Shown one piece after another: positions 15,619 through 25,186 of a stretch of DNA of 64,000 bases; the stretch's first letter is position 1, and the number at the start of each line of letters is the position of its first letter. This DNA comes from Planomicrobium stackebrandtii. GTDB taxonomy: Bacteria; Bacillota; Bacilli; Bacillales_A; Planococcaceae. The translations under genes were made by a program, and so were the position numbers. The stretch covers positions 186,001 to 250,000 of the forward strand of contig NZ_JAUSWB010000004.1 in assembly GCF_030814955.1 (NCBI RefSeq), in the 5' to 3' direction. The notes under the pieces are model-generated. The model had not been told where the DNA came from, did no database searches, and saw only the letters and a list, made by a program, of their open reading frames with translations.

Positions 15619-15764
15619 TATGACCAACCTCCTTGTACTATATTCAGCAGCCGTATGGCAATAAAGGCGGAGTCCTTTCTCACTTATAGTATACAGACTA
15701 TTCTGTCAAATAGAAAGGGAAGTAACTTAGAATCCCATAGACTATTTTAAAGGGAACTCTTGTA

Positions 15765-15793
15765 TAAAAACGACAGAGCAAAGGCTCTATCGT
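15765..15793 (-). terminator. Terminator of the membrane-anchored hypothetical gene
   Basis: ACGATAGAGC pairs with GCTCTGTCGT (one mismatch) on the minus strand, followed by TTTTTA. Confidence 0.75.
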
Positions 15794-15804
15794 TTGTTGT
15801 GTTC

Positions 15805-16689
15805 TTATTGCTGATTAGTTTGGGCGTTTAAAATCATGGATTCGAAAAATAAGGAAGGCGAACTTTCATTCCATTCCAGGGAAGTTAAGTCTGCCGTACG
15901 TTTTTCAATATAACCATACGCAAGTTCTGTTCGCGGGTCATCTGTCAATTCGAGTTTGACGTACGGACCTGCTGGAGTCAGCCAGTTTAATTGGGACAAA
16001 CGGTTTTCAAGTGAAAAGGAAATCCATTCATCTTCCGCTTCTTCGGTTTCGAATAATGGCTCTTGGGCAGCCATCAGCCACGTCTGGCTGGAATGTTTGG
16101 GAGGCAGCCACAGGTTTTTCGACAGTACGCCTTCTTCGGTGGTAAATTCGGCAATCTCATGGCGCAGCTCCCGTACCCATTCACCATTGCCAAGCTGCAG
16201 GGTGCGGGATACATAGACGTTGCCTACAAGAATTTCGCTATTGTCTTTTGTAAACACCCCATAAGGATTGGTGGTGGGATCTGGGCCATAAAGCGCTTCA
16301 TCGAGCCTGACTGTCGGCTCGGGATTCCAGGATTTAAATTCAGCATCTTCCAAGCCATTGACATTCAATGAAAATGTATAGGGAATCCAGCCGGTGTTGT
16401 TGATTTCTTCAAAAATGAGTGATGTACCGTTTTGCAGCGAGCGGTCAACCAATGTATATGTACCGACGTCCAGTCCAAGAAACGTCATATTGTATACCTG
16501 CTTAAGGTCTGTGCCGCTCTCACTGACTTCGGGTTCGCTAAGCGTAATAAAAGTCGGTTTATCGACAGATAAAGAAACGTTATTTTCCGAATAAAGCTCA
16601 ACTTCATTTTTTAAAAACATGACGGCTGTAAAAACGATCAGCGACATGAAAAATACGACTCCCACTAAAATAACGATTTTTCTAAACAC
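15805..16689 (-). CDS. Membrane-anchored extracytoplasmic hypothetical protein
   Basis: 294 residues from a GTG start at 16689, chosen because GAGGTG (complement at 16695-16700) precedes it; the open frame upstream to 16818 has no ribosome site. One N-terminal membrane helix (IVILVGVVFFMSLIVFTAVMF) is followed by a soluble domain of about 265 residues rich in Thr, Asn and Glu, with beta-strand character (TGWIPYTFSLNVNGL, ILVGNVYVSRTLQL). Most likely an N-terminally anchored extracellular protein. No catalytic motif recognised. It has its own terminator and lies downstream of, but probably not within, the amino-acid ABC operon. Confidence 0.75.
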   Translation of the reverse strand: MFRKIVILVGVVFFMSLIVFTAVMFLKNEVELYSENNVSLSVDKPTFITLSEPEVSESGTDLKQVYNMTFLGLDVGTYTLVDRSLQNGTSLIFEEINNTGWIPYTFSLNVNGLEDAEFKSWNPEPTVRLDEALYGPDPTTNPYGVFTKDNSEILVGNVYVSRTLQLGNGEWVRELRHEIAEFTTEEGVLSKNLWLPPKHSSQTWLMAAQEPLFETEEAEDEWISFSLENRLSQLNWLTPAGPYVKLELTDDPRTELAYGYIEKRTADLTSLEWNESSPSLFFESMILNAQTNQQ

Positions 16690-16803
16690 ATTTTCACCTC
16701 TGTTTTCTGCATGTTTGCCAAAACTGATTATAACATGGTCAGGTGGTGAGCAGCCTGTCCATATTTGAGCATCAAATGAACAAACATAGAAAGTGAAAAA
16801 CAT

Positions 16804-16833
16804 CAAAAAAACAGGCATCCTAGAGACGCCTGT
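16804..16833 (-). terminator. Terminator of the amino-acid ABC operon
   Basis: ACAGGC pairs with GCCTGT on the minus strand and is followed by TTTTTTTG. Confidence 0.88.
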
Positions 16834-17555
16834 TACAACACTTTATCCAAGAAATCTTTGGCACGTTCGGTTTTTGGATGGCTGAAAAATTCGACTGGCT
16901 GGCCTTCTTCGACCAAGACACCGTGGTCCAGGAACAGAACGCGATCCGCAACTTCACGGGCAAAGCCCATTTCATGCGTCACAACGACCATTGTCATGCC
17001 GGATTTCGCCAAGTCTTTCATAACGTCCAATACTTCTTTGACCATTTCAGGGTCCAGCGCTGAAGTCGGTTCATCAAACAGCATCAGCTCAGGTTCCATG
17101 GCCAAGGCGCGTGCAATTGCAACTCGCTGCTTCTGGCCGCCTGACAAGCTGTTTGGGTAAGCTTTTTCTTTTTCAGACAAGCCGACACGCTCCAGCAGGA
17201 GACGGGCTTTCATTTCCGCTTCGGCTTTTTTGATGCCTTTTGCTTTCATTGGCGCATAGGTCAGATTTTCAAGTACCGTCAAATGCGGGAATAAATGAAA
17301 ATGCTGAAACACCATACCGATTTGCTGGCGGATTTTATGGATCGTTTTTTTAGATGCCGTCAAATTCTTGCCGTTGATTTCGATCGTGCCGGAAGTCGGG
17401 ACTTCCAGCAAGTTCAAGCAGCGCAGGAATGTTGACTTGCCCGAACCAGAAGGACCGATGATGGATACCACTTCACCTTTTGTCACAGATGTGGAAATAT
17501 CGCTCAGTACTTCATTGGTGCCAAACTTTTTATACAGGTTTTGGACGTTAATCAC
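16833..17555 (-). CDS. artR: Polar amino acid ABC transporter, ATP-binding protein
   Basis: 240-residue ATPase of the GlnQ/ArtR class. Walker [10 protein letters not shown] (34-42), Q-loop [16 protein letters not shown], signature LSGGQKQR (137-144), Walker B LMLFDEP (157-163), and [13 protein letters not shown] with the switch His, the latter typical of polar amino-acid importers. The ATG overlaps the permease end by 8 bases. The whole operon (receptor-permease-ATPase) resembles Bacillus artP-artQ-artR (arginine). Glutamine or cystine cannot be excluded, so the symbol is tentative. Confidence 0.9.
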   Translation of the reverse strand: MINVQNLYKKFGTNEVLSDISTSVTKGEVVSIIGPSGSGKSTFLRCLNLLEVPTSGTIEINGKNLTASKKTIHKIRQQIGMVFQHFHLFPHLTVLENLTYAPMKAKGIKKAEAEMKARLLLERVGLSEKEKAYPNSLSGGQKQRVAIARALAMEPELMLFDEPTSALDPEMVKEVLDVMKDLAKSGMTMVVVTHEMGFAREVADRVLFLDHGVLVEEGQPVEFFSHPKTERAKDFLDKVL

Positions 17556-18207
17556 TTTGTTTCAGCCTCCGTTCGAAAACTCTGCCGATCATCGTCAAGC
17601 CCATTACGAGACACCAGTAGATGAGGCCGACGAATAGGAGCGGTTCGAAGTTACGGAACAAGTCGGCGCCAACCACTTGAGCCCGTCTCATGAGATCGAG
17701 ATAGCCGATGGTCGAGACGATGGCGGATTCTTTTGTTAAAGTAATGAATTCATTCATTAAAGCCGGCAGGATGTTTTTCAAGGCCTGGGGCAAAATAATG
17801 TCTTTCATCATGGCGCGGTAAGGTACACCGAGAGCTTGTGCTGCTTCCATTTGTCCTTTATCGACGGCCTGGATGCCGGCACGGATAATTTCCGAGATAT
17901 AAGCCGATGAATTCAGTCCGAAAGCCAGGATGGCCGACAGGAATGGTGAAATGTCATAGCCGGTCAACTGGGGAATCGAATAGTAGATGATCATCAGTTG
18001 CAAAATCAGCGGTGTTCCACGGAATATCGACGTATAGGCATCAGCGAACCATCTTAATGGTTTGATGCTGCCAATTTTGAATAGGGCCAGCAAAGTTCCA
18101 AGAATCGATCCAAGAATGATGGCGAAGAATACGAATTTTAAGGTGACCCATATCCCTTCCAGCATGAAGGGGATATAGGGAACTATTTGTGAGAAATCCA
18201 GGTTCAT
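17548..18207 (-). CDS. artQ: Polar amino acid ABC transporter, permease
   Basis: 219-residue inner-membrane protein with about five helices, of the His/Glu/Gln/Arg permease family. N-terminal [16 protein letters not shown] and the coupling loop ([33 protein letters not shown]) are diagnostic. It lies between the receptor (28 bases upstream) and the ATPase (overlapping), as a single permease that would act as a homodimer. Substrate assignment follows the receptor and is tentative. Confidence 0.9.
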   Translation of the reverse strand: MNLDFSQIVPYIPFMLEGIWVTLKFVFFAIILGSILGTLLALFKIGSIKPLRWFADAYTSIFRGTPLILQLMIIYYSIPQLTGYDISPFLSAILAFGLNSSAYISEIIRAGIQAVDKGQMEAAQALGVPYRAMMKDIILPQALKNILPALMNEFITLTKESAIVSTIGYLDLMRRAQVVGADLFRNFEPLLFVGLIYWCLVMGLTMIGRVFERRLKQSD

Positions 18208-18235
18208 AACTTACAACTCTTTTCTAAAGGAAAGT

Positions 18236-19021
18236 TTACTCTTCGTCAGTCAGCCATTTTTCTTTCAGTTCGTCCAATTCGCCGCTTTCTTCCATCGCAG
18301 CCAATACACCGTTAACATCTTCTACAAGTTCGCTGCCTTTAGGAAAAGCGACAGCCATACCTGGTGAAGCCGTTGTCGGGTCATCAAATGCCCCAAGGTC
18401 CTGCGCTTCAATGTAGCCGAGTGCAACTTGTTTGTCCATGTAGGCAGCGTCGATGCGGCCTGATAGGATTTCCTGAATCAATGCGCCGGAATCATCCAAA
18501 GCTTTCAATTCGAAATTAATGCCCTCATCCGCAATGATGCTTTTTGCACCTTCTTCTTGGATGGTACCAAGCTGAACGCCGACAACTTTTCCTTCCAGTG
18601 AATCAAGGCTGGTAAGTTCTGAACCTTTAGGTGTAACGAACATTTCGCCGGAGTGATTGTACTCTGTAGAGAAATCAACATTTTCTTTACGTGAGTCGGT
18701 TGCGGACATGCCCGCAATGACCATATCCACACGATCATTTTGCAAAGCCCCGATCAAGCCATCGAACTTCATATCCGTGATTTCAAGTTCATAGCCAAGT
18801 TCGTCTGCGATATGGTTGGCAAGGTCAATGTCAAAACCGACAATTTCACCTTCGGGATTGCGTGATTCAAAAGGTGCAAACTCTGCTGATGTGCCCATTT
18901 CCAGTACTTCTTTTTCCTCTGAAGAACCTGATTCGCCTTCGCTCGAGCTGTCACTTCCACAAGCACCAAGCAATAAAGCAGACGATGCGAACAAAGCGAT
19001 AAATGGTTTTTTCATAATCAT
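18236..19021 (-). CDS. artP: Polar amino acid ABC transporter, substrate-binding lipoprotein
   Basis: 261-residue lipoprotein: signal peptide with lipobox ending at Cys21 (LLGAC), acidic/Ser linker, then a family 3 solute-binding fold. MGTSAEFAPFE (first strand), GFDIDLANHIADEL, DMVIAGMSATDSRKENVDFS and VGVQLGTIQEEGAKS are closely like Bacillus ArtP, which binds arginine. Which amino acid this one binds is inferred only. GGGGGAA precedes the first ATG by about 8 bases, so I use that start rather than the ATG two codons later. Confidence 0.9.
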   Translation of the reverse strand: MIMKKPFIALFASSALLLGACGSDSSSEGESGSSEEKEVLEMGTSAEFAPFESRNPEGEIVGFDIDLANHIADELGYELEITDMKFDGLIGALQNDRVDMVIAGMSATDSRKENVDFSTEYNHSGEMFVTPKGSELTSLDSLEGKVVGVQLGTIQEEGAKSIIADEGINFELKALDDSGALIQEILSGRIDAAYMDKQVALGYIEAQDLGAFDDPTTASPGMAVAFPKGSELVEDVNGVLAAMEESGELDELKEKWLTDEE

Positions 19022-19191
19022 GATTGTTTCCCCCTGTTATTTGTATGTTTATTCATTAAAATGAATTTTAACACAACGAAAAAATTTTGGGAAGTTTTTT
19101 TCTGACCAAATAAAAAGTTTATGTTTTCAGAATTTTAGTTTGTATGAAACTGGGAAGAAATGCGTATAATAACGGGTAGGAGGCGATAGAA

Positions 19192-19800
19192 GTGAAAAAG
19201 CTATTATTGACGGGATTCGAACCGTTTTTGGATTTCACGGTCAATCCAACGATGAAAATTGTGGAAGCATTGGATAGAACCAAAGTTGGCGGTTATCAGA
19301 TTGTAGGGAAGATCATGCAAGTGGATTTCAATTCTTCCGGAGCCGCATTGCTCAAGTTTATTGATGAAGAAAATCCGGATGCCGTGATTTCGCTTGGCCT
19401 TGCAGCAGGGCGTTATAAGATTACCCCGGAACGGATTGCCATCAATTTTAAAGATGGTGCGGTGGACAATGAAGGCAACAAACCTGTGGATGAACCGATC
19501 CGGGAAGAAGGGGAACCGGCATATTTGTCGACACTGCCTATCCGAAAAATGGTTGATAGCCTGCTTGCAAATGGCTTGCCTGCAACTATTTCCAATACGG
19601 CGGGTGCATATCTATGCAATAACGTAATGTACGAAGGATTGCACTATGCTAAAACACATAAGCCGGATATGCCATCAGGATTTATCCATATTCCAGCGTC
19701 GCACGAATTGGCGATTCAGCATGGGCGGATTCCAAGCTGGTCTCATGACGATCTATTAAGGGGCATTCGAATCTGCATCGAGGCATTGGACGAAACATGA
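19192..19800 (+). CDS. pcp: Pyroglutamyl-peptidase I
   Basis: Cytosolic cysteine peptidase (family C15) that removes N-terminal pyroglutamate; 202 residues, normal length. The catalytic triad is visible as Glu80 (ITPERIAIN), Cys142 (SNTAGAYLCNNVMY) and His166 (GFIHIP). The N-terminal LLTGFEPF is the family hallmark. The start is GTG at 19192 with GGAGGCG upstream. Single gene with its own terminator. Confidence 0.94.
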   Translation: MKKLLLTGFEPFLDFTVNPTMKIVEALDRTKVGGYQIVGKIMQVDFNSSGAALLKFIDEENPDAVISLGLAAGRYKITPERIAINFKDGAVDNEGNKPVDEPIREEGEPAYLSTLPIRKMVDSLLANGLPATISNTAGAYLCNNVMYEGLHYAKTHKPDMPSGFIHIPASHELAIQHGRIPSWSHDDLLRGIRICIEALDET

Positions 19801-19802
19801 AA

Positions 19803-19833
19803 AAAGCGAATCGCAGCTGCGATTCGCTTTTCT
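19803..19833. terminator. Bidirectional terminator between pcp and HAD gene
   Basis: GCGAATCGCA/TGCGATTCGC is a perfect stem with T-runs on both sides, serving two convergent genes. Confidence 0.9.
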
Positions 19834-19871
19834 ATTTGCATCCACTTGAATCCGAACCATTAACTAACCTT

Positions 19872-20531
19872 CTAAATAATTTCCCAATTACGCTCTGTAG
19901 CGACGGTCCGCAGTCGGGGTTCTGGTTGAACTGCCACCGGGTTCCCCACGAGTTCAAGTACAGGCAAATCAGAGTGGCTGTCGCCATACGCATAGCTGTT
20001 GGCCCAGTCGATGTCTTGCCCTTGGAGTGCTTCTTTGATTTTTATTGTTTTCAAGGGTCCCTGGATATGTGAAATAGGTGTCCGGTGATCCAGGATTTCA
20101 TTTTTATAAAGAATTTCGGTCCCAATGATGGTTTTGATCGGCAACTGCTTTGTGACTGCGTGAAGAAGCGGGGTGAAAGCTCCGGACACGAGCATGACGT
20201 AGTCGTTGTTGGCCACATGATTTTTTAGCCGTTCGACGACATTCGGATTCATGTCGCCGTGCATCCGGTCGGCGATTTCACCGAAATACTGCTCGAGCTC
20301 TGTCTGCGAAAAAGTTTCGAGCGCAGATAAGTATGCCTGGACAGAGCGTTCGCGCATTTTCCGTTCCGGATAGATTTTCAGCTTATGGCCGATATATGGC
20401 GGCATGATGGCACGGTAAAACTGGCGGTAGCGTCTGCTGTGTTCAGGATGGTTCTTTAAGTGATCCATCATCAGCTGGAAAGTTTCTTTTGAATACAAGG
20501 TTCCATCAAAATCAAATATGGCTACGCGCAA
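19872..20531 (-). CDS. HAD-IB family phosphatase
   Basis: HAD hydrolase of the phosphoserine-phosphatase-like IB subfamily, about 219 residues. Motif I is FDFDGTLY (nucleophile and acid Asp), motif II the Ser in MLVSGAFTP, motif III Lys in LKTIKIKEAL, and motif IV YGDSHSDLPVL. This places it among small-molecule monophosphatases; substrate unknown. I favour the TTG at 20531 (GGAG 9 bases upstream, product begins directly at the first strand RVAIFDFDGT). The longer frame from ATG 20576 has no convincing ribosome site. Confidence 0.85.
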   Translation of the reverse strand: MRVAIFDFDGTLYSKETFQLMMDHLKNHPEHSRRYRQFYRAIMPPYIGHKLKIYPERKMRERSVQAYLSALETFSQTELEQYFGEIADRMHGDMNPNVVERLKNHVANNDYVMLVSGAFTPLLHAVTKQLPIKTIIGTEILYKNEILDHRTPISHIQGPLKTIKIKEALQGQDIDWANSYAYGDSHSDLPVLELVGNPVAVQPEPRLRTVATERNWEII

Positions 20532-20684
20532 GGCGATCAACTCCGGTTTCTCAAATTTTTCTGCTGCAACCATCATAACGGAAATTGGAGTCCGCTTCCA
20601 GCGAATGGCAGCTGCAGGTTTATGTGATTTCTACTGAAGGGTATAGAAACAGAAATGAATAATTAAGCCCCAGGAGGTTTTACA

Positions 20685-20978
20685 ATGGAAAAGCAGCGCA
20701 TTACAGTTGGATATGTCGAATTGACACAGGAAGAGTCGGACCGGTTGTTTCAGGAAGTAAAAAAGGACAAAGATATTGAAAACTATAGCGAGCTTCAAGG
20801 GTTGATGGAAGATTTCGATTCGGTGATCATTGAGCCTGATGCACGTCCACTTGCCGAAATCCTTGATGGAGATGAAGCACCCACTGAAACGGCACAGGGC
20901 GGTACCCGCTATATAGAGGTTTTCAATAAACTCGAAGAAGATACCCGCTACCGATTTGAATCATCGGATCAGCAATAA
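20685..20978 (+). CDS. Hypothetical acidic protein (97 aa)
   Basis: 97 residues beginning MEKQRITVGYVELTQEESDRL and strongly acidic. No signal peptide, membrane helix or cysteines. A perfect AGGAGGTTTTACAATG start context and a terminator right after the stop show it is a real single-gene unit. I do not recognise a family. Confidence 0.75.
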   Translation: MEKQRITVGYVELTQEESDRLFQEVKKDKDIENYSELQGLMEDFDSVIIEPDARPLAEILDGDEAPTETAQGGTRYIEVFNKLEEDTRYRFESSDQQ

Positions 20979-20983
20979 AAGCA

Positions 20984-21012
20984 GCCGCCCGGATCCTGTT
21001 TGGGCGGTTTTG
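20984..21012 (+). terminator. Terminator of the 97-aa protein gene
   Basis: GCCGCCC pairs with GGGCGGT, then TTTTGAT. Confidence 0.8.
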
Positions 21013-21048
21013 ATATGAATAGATATAATTTATTTAAACCTTCTCCCA

Positions 21049-21084
21049 AAAAAGAGGACGACCCGCTAACGGATCGCCCTCTAC
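21049..21084 (-). terminator. Terminator of the small zinc-ribbon gene
   Basis: A 13-bp stem (AGAGGGCGATCCG with CGGGTCGTCCTCT, two G-T pairs) followed by TTTTTT on the minus strand. Confidence 0.88.
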
Positions 21085-21090
21085 TCAATA

Positions 21091-21222
21091 TTATTCTTCT
21101 TTATTCCCCATGCAGCGTTCGCATTCATAAATGATCGATTCGCGCTGTTCCTTAATTTCGCATCCGCATTCCCGGCATTCCTTTTTTGAGCGAGTTTCAT
21201 AAGGCTGTGTGAGTTTCATCAT
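21091..21222 (-). CDS. Small zinc-ribbon protein, YhfH-like (43 aa)
   Basis: 43 codons. Two cysteine pairs ECRECGCE (Cys16/Cys19, plus Cys21) and YECERCM (Cys34/Cys37) form a probable treble-clef or ribbon zinc site. Small proteins of this make-up (YhfH type) are common in Bacillales and of unknown function. GAGAGG precedes the double ATG at 21222/21219, and a strong terminator follows. It is convergent with nothing and lies 17 bases after the malate synthase stop, so it could be partly co-transcribed with that gene. Confidence 0.75.
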   Translation of the reverse strand: MMKLTQPYETRSKKECRECGCEIKEQRESIIYECERCMGNKEE

Positions 21223-21238
21223 AATCCTCTCCAATCGC

Positions 21239-22831
21239 TTAGTTTAGTATTTCATACCCAGGCAGTGTCAGGAATTCAGCAAAATCACTTTGCAAGGTAA
21301 GGTTTGTAAACAACTCGCGGGCTTCCACGTAATTTCCAGACGAATAGTTTGCTTCGCCGACCGCCTGTTGGATTTTGGCTGTTTCTTCTGCGATGACTTC
21401 ATGGAACAAAGAAACATCAATGTTCCGGCCATCTTCCAGAATGCCTTTCGGATGGCGGATCCATTGCCACACTTGAGAGCGGGAAATTTCAGCAGTAGCC
21501 GCGTCTTCCATCAGGTTATTGATTGGAGCGGCACCATTGCCAGACAGCCAGGAAGCAATATACTGGATGCCGACTGAAATATTGGAGCGGAGGCCTTCTT
21601 CGGTAATCGTACCCGTTGGCACTGCCACCAATTGTTCGGCAGTCACTTGGACATCCTCGCGCTTTTTATCAATTTGGTTCGGCGCCGGCATATGTTCATC
21701 AAACTGCTCCATTGCTATTGCGACCATGCCAGGGTGCGCCACCCATGTTCCGTCGTGGCCGTCCATCGCTTCGCGGCGTTTGTCTTCCGCAACTTTTTGG
21801 AATGCCGCAGCATTTGCTTCGTCGTTTCCTTTGACTGGAATCTGGGCAGCCATGCCGCCAAGAGCCGGTGCATTGCGCCGATGGCAGGTCTTGATGCACA
21901 GCTGGGTATATGCCCGCATGAACGGGACGGTCATCGTTACTTGTGAGCGGTCCGGAAAAATATACTCGGGCAGATTGCGCATCCGCTTGATGACACTAAA
22001 GATGTAATCCCATCGTCCACAGTTCAGTCCGGCAGAATGGTCACGCAGTTCGTACAGGATTTCATCCATTTCAAATGCGGCGAGAATGGTTTCGATCAAT
22101 ACCGTTGCGCGGATTGTGCCTTGCGGAATCTCCAGTTCATCCTGTGCAAAGATGAAAACGTCGTTCCACAGGCGGGCCTCTAAATGGCTTTCCATCTTGG
22201 GAAGATAGAAATAAGGGCCGGTGCCGCGGTCCATCAATTCTTGTGCATTGTGGAAAAAGTATAAGCCGAAATCGACAAGGCTGCCGGAAATCGGCTGACC
22301 GTTAATATGGATATTCTTTTCCATCAAGTGCCATCCACGAGGACGCACCATCAGTACGGCAGTTTTTTCATTCAATGCGTATTTCTTTCCGGTTTCGGGC
22401 GCTTCAAAATCAATTTGGCGGCGAACCGCGTCACGTAAATTGATTTGTCCGTCGATTACGTTAAACCAATTAGGGGCGGTCGCGTCTTCCAGGTCTGCCA
22501 TGAACATTTTGGCGCCGGAATTTAATGCGTTGATCAGCATTTTTCGATTGGTAGGTCCGGTGATTTCAACTCGGCGGTCTTTCATATCTTCCGGGAGAGG
22601 GGCGATGGTCCAATCGTTGTTTCGGATATGTTTGGTTTCAGGCAGGAAATCCAGTTTTTTTCCACCATCGATTTCTTTTTGGCGCGTTTGGCGTTTTTCA
22701 AGAAGCTTGACACGCCGCTTATCGAAAGTCGTATGCAGTTTTTCAATAAAGTCCAGCGCCTCGGGAGTAAGTATGGATTCCATTCCCAGTATTTCTTCAC
22801 CTTTTATGGTTACAGTCGATTTCGTTAACAA
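21239..22831 (-). CDS. aceB: Malate synthase A
   Basis: Condenses glyoxylate with acetyl-CoA to malate; about 530 residues, the usual A-form length. Conserved segments include [10 protein letters not shown] (metal-binding acidic residues), [24 protein letters not shown] and the late [13 protein letters not shown] with the general-base aspartate. An ATG at 22840 has its AAAGGG directly abutting and so cannot use it. A TTG at 22831 lies 9 bases after that site and is my preferred start. No isocitrate lyase gene is present in the window, while a glycolate-oxidase-like gene lies close by. Confidence 0.92.
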   Translation of the reverse strand: MLTKSTVTIKGEEILGMESILTPEALDFIEKLHTTFDKRRVKLLEKRQTRQKEIDGGKKLDFLPETKHIRNNDWTIAPLPEDMKDRRVEITGPTNRKMLINALNSGAKMFMADLEDATAPNWFNVIDGQINLRDAVRRQIDFEAPETGKKYALNEKTAVLMVRPRGWHLMEKNIHINGQPISGSLVDFGLYFFHNAQELMDRGTGPYFYLPKMESHLEARLWNDVFIFAQDELEIPQGTIRATVLIETILAAFEMDEILYELRDHSAGLNCGRWDYIFSVIKRMRNLPEYIFPDRSQVTMTVPFMRAYTQLCIKTCHRRNAPALGGMAAQIPVKGNDEANAAAFQKVAEDKRREAMDGHDGTWVAHPGMVAIAMEQFDEHMPAPNQIDKKREDVQVTAEQLVAVPTGTITEEGLRSNISVGIQYIASWLSGNGAAPINNLMEDAATAEISRSQVWQWIRHPKGILEDGRNIDVSLFHEVIAEETAKIQQAVGEANYSSGNYVEARELFTNLTLQSDFAEFLTLPGYEILN

Positions 22832-22863
22832 ACGAATCATCCCTTTCTAAAAAAACTTTTTAC

Positions 22864-22907
22864 AACTGTATTAATACAGTTTTATTTGTTGTATATTAAT
22901 ATATAAC
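22864..22907. promoter_or_regulatory. Twin palindromes in the aceB/LytTR intergenic region
   Basis: A perfect 18-bp palindrome, AACTGTATTAATACAGTT (22864-22881), and a second near-palindrome centred on the same TTAA core, about 22888-22907, with centres 25 bp apart. The arms ACAGTT resemble half-sites of LytTR regulators. Position between divergent genes makes them candidate operators for aceB and for autoregulation. Confidence 0.55.
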
Positions 22908-23004
22908 AGAAAGGGCAAACTGTCTTGCAAAGAGGATGGAAAGGAATATTCAGCGATAGGAGCGATTATTTGGTGATAAATACATCTGGAAGGGGAATTG
23001 GGGC

Positions 23005-23655
23005 ATGGAAAACAATGTGCTGGAGCAAATGGGTTTTATCATTGGGGACTGGATTCCAAAAGAAGCGTCAATTGCTATTGCTGTGGAGGACCGCTACATC
23101 TACTATAAAGCGGGTGTCCATGATCTGCAGATTCAGGAAGGCCAGCCGGTGCTTCCCGGCAGCATTGCTGCACGCGCCAAAAAGGAAGGGCACCGGATTG
23201 AAATGTTTGTCGAAGAGTCGATTTTGGGAACAGCTTATTACGGTATTGGATATCCCATGAGGCTTGGCGATAAAGGAGGGGTATTAGTGATCATCCTTCC
23301 GCCGGATTACCTTGTCCGCAAAAAACAGCCAATCCGATTTCTGACTGGTAAGCTTGATGAAACATGGCGGCCCGTTCCGGTGGATAGAGTTTCCCATATC
23401 GAAAGCAGCCAGAAGAAAACCTGGTTCTACACGGACAATGAAACCTATTGTTCCATTCATACCTTGAAAAACCTGAAGCATCAATTGCCGGACAGTTTTT
23501 TGCCGATTCATCGTTCCTATATCGTCAATATCAATTATATAGAAGAAATATCCCGAGACATCGCTTCAAATTACCAGTTGACGCTAAGAGACGGCTCGAT
23601 TTTGCCGGTCAGCCAAAATTATGCAGCAAGCGTCAGAGAACGGCTAGGCTTTTGA
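23005..23655 (+). CDS. LytTR-family transcriptional regulator with N-terminal sensor domain
   Basis: 216 residues. The first ~105 look like a PAS/GAF-type sensor (IAIAVEDRYIYYKAGV...GTAYYGIGYPM). The C-terminal ~100 are a LytTR DNA-binding domain (VDRVSHIESSQKKTWFYT ... FLPIHRSYIVNINYIEEI). There is no receiver domain, so it is a one-component regulator that probably senses a small molecule. It is divergent from malate synthase across 170 bp with palindromes, so aceB is the likely target. ATG 23005 has GGAAGGGG upstream. Confidence 0.85.
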   Translation: MENNVLEQMGFIIGDWIPKEASIAIAVEDRYIYYKAGVHDLQIQEGQPVLPGSIAARAKKEGHRIEMFVEESILGTAYYGIGYPMRLGDKGGVLVIILPPDYLVRKKQPIRFLTGKLDETWRPVPVDRVSHIESSQKKTWFYTDNETYCSIHTLKNLKHQLPDSFLPIHRSYIVNINYIEEISRDIASNYQLTLRDGSILPVSQNYAASVRERLGF

Positions 23656-23671
23656 TTGCATTCATCATACA

Positions 23672-23707
23672 AAAAAACCAGCTGGAATCCTTCCAGCTGG
23701 TCTTTTT
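23672..23707. terminator. Bidirectional terminator between LytTR gene and glcD-like gene
   Basis: ACCAGCTGGAA (23678-23688) pairs with TTCCAGCTGGT, flanked by an A-run on the left and TTTTT on the right. Confidence 0.92.
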
Positions 23708-25070
23708 ATGGAAAAATTTTTCCGGGATTGAGCAGGTTATTGGGGTCAAGCATCCGTTTCATATTTTTCATGACAGCAACGGCTGCACCATGTTCAGCAT
23801 TTTGATACTTCATCTTGCCAAGGCCGACGCCGTGTTCACCCGTACAAGTGCCTTCCAATTCGATTGCGCGGTAGGCAAGCTGTTCATTGATTTCTTCAGC
23901 GGCTAGCTGCTGGGACGGATCTTTGGCATCATAGGCAATCGAAGTATGGAAGTTGCCATCGCCAATATGTCCCAAAACGCCGCCTTCTAGTCCACTTTCA
24001 GCAATTAGCTCCCGTGCATAATCAATTAATTCGGGCAGCTTTGAGATGGGGACGCAAACGTCGCCGCCAGTAATCGTCATTCCGGCCTGATGACGGTAAG
24101 CGTAGGCCATTTCGTGGCGGGCTTTCCAAATCAATGCGCGTTCTTCTGAATCGGCCGCAACCCGCCAGTTTTCACAATCCAAGTCAGTCAGCAGTTCCTT
24201 AGCCATGGCAGCTTCTTCTTCAGCTGCGCCTTTCATGCCAGCAAACTCAAAGAACAGCGAATGCTTCTCGGGCAGTCCATAATTTCCATAGACGTTGACT
24301 TTCGCGATGCTGTATGCATCCACAAATTCCATTCGCTGGACTGGGATGCCGCTCAAAAGGATTGTGTGCGCCGCTTCTGCACATTGGTGCGGAGTTTCAA
24401 ATGTGCAGCTGGCTGCGATGGTGTGTTCCGGAATTCCATGAAGTTTTAACGTGATTTCTGTTATGACGCCAAGCGTGCCTTCTGATCCTGTGAACAATCC
24501 GGTCAAATGATAGCCGGAAGACGATTTTTTGGCTTTTGTACCGGTATGCAGCAAGGTGCCATCGGCCAATACGACTTCCAAATCGACAATTTGATCGCGC
24601 ATGACCCCGTAGCGGACTGCGGTCGTGCCGCTGGCATTGGTGGCTGCCATGCCACCGATTGATGCATCTGCGCCGGGATCAATCGGGAATTGAAGGCCGT
24701 GCCGGTTAATGATGTGATTTAATTGCAGGCGCGTAATACCCGGCTGGACTGTAACCAATAAATCCTCTGGTGAAAACTTCACTATCCGGTTCATGCGTTC
24801 AAAGTTGATTGAAATGCCGGCATTCAAAGGAATTACTTGGCCTTCGAGACCTGAACCAACACCGAATGGCGTAATGGCTACGGAAGCTTCACGAGCGATA
24901 TGCATGATAGCTTTTACGTCTTCTGTCGACTCCGGAAAGCAGACGATTTCCGGTTCCACAGGTGCATGGTCGGATTCATCGTGGCTATGCCGATATAATT
25001 CACTGGCGCTCGTTGAGCATTGATCTGCTTTTAAAGTATTTTGTAGTTGGGTAATCCAGTCTTTTGTCAT
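23706..25070 (-). CDS. FAD-linked glycolate/D-lactate oxidase (GlcD-like)
   Basis: 454-residue flavoprotein. FAD-binding type 4 domain (about 35-215: TPFGVGSGLEGQ, PIDPGADASIGGMAATNASG) and a C-terminal FAD-oxidase domain ending GEHGVGLGKMKY with a typical histidine. Oxidises a 2-hydroxy acid (glycolate to glyoxylate, or D-lactate to pyruvate). The single-chain form without GlcE/GlcF partners resembles D-lactate dehydrogenases as much as GlcD. The nearby malate synthase, which consumes glyoxylate, favours glycolate, but this is inference. The gene is convergent with the LytTR regulator. Confidence 0.87.
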   Translation of the reverse strand: MTKDWITQLQNTLKADQCSTSASELYRHSHDESDHAPVEPEIVCFPESTEDVKAIMHIAREASVAITPFGVGSGLEGQVIPLNAGISINFERMNRIVKFSPEDLLVTVQPGITRLQLNHIINRHGLQFPIDPGADASIGGMAATNASGTTAVRYGVMRDQIVDLEVVLADGTLLHTGTKAKKSSSGYHLTGLFTGSEGTLGVITEITLKLHGIPEHTIAASCTFETPHQCAEAAHTILLSGIPVQRMEFVDAYSIAKVNVYGNYGLPEKHSLFFEFAGMKGAAEEEAAMAKELLTDLDCENWRVAADSEERALIWKARHEMAYAYRHQAGMTITGGDVCVPISKLPELIDYARELIAESGLEGGVLGHIGDGNFHTSIAYDAKDPSQQLAAEEINEQLAYRAIELEGTCTGEHGVGLGKMKYQNAEHGAAVAVMKNMKRMLDPNNLLNPGKIFP

Positions 25071-25186
25071 GTAAACAGGCTCCTTTAAATAAAATGTACG
25101 TGCTGAAAAATTTCTGCATCTCTGTGCAGGTTTAACATAAATTCAAATGGGGGTAAAGAAACTAAAAAATCAAACAGGGAGGGACT

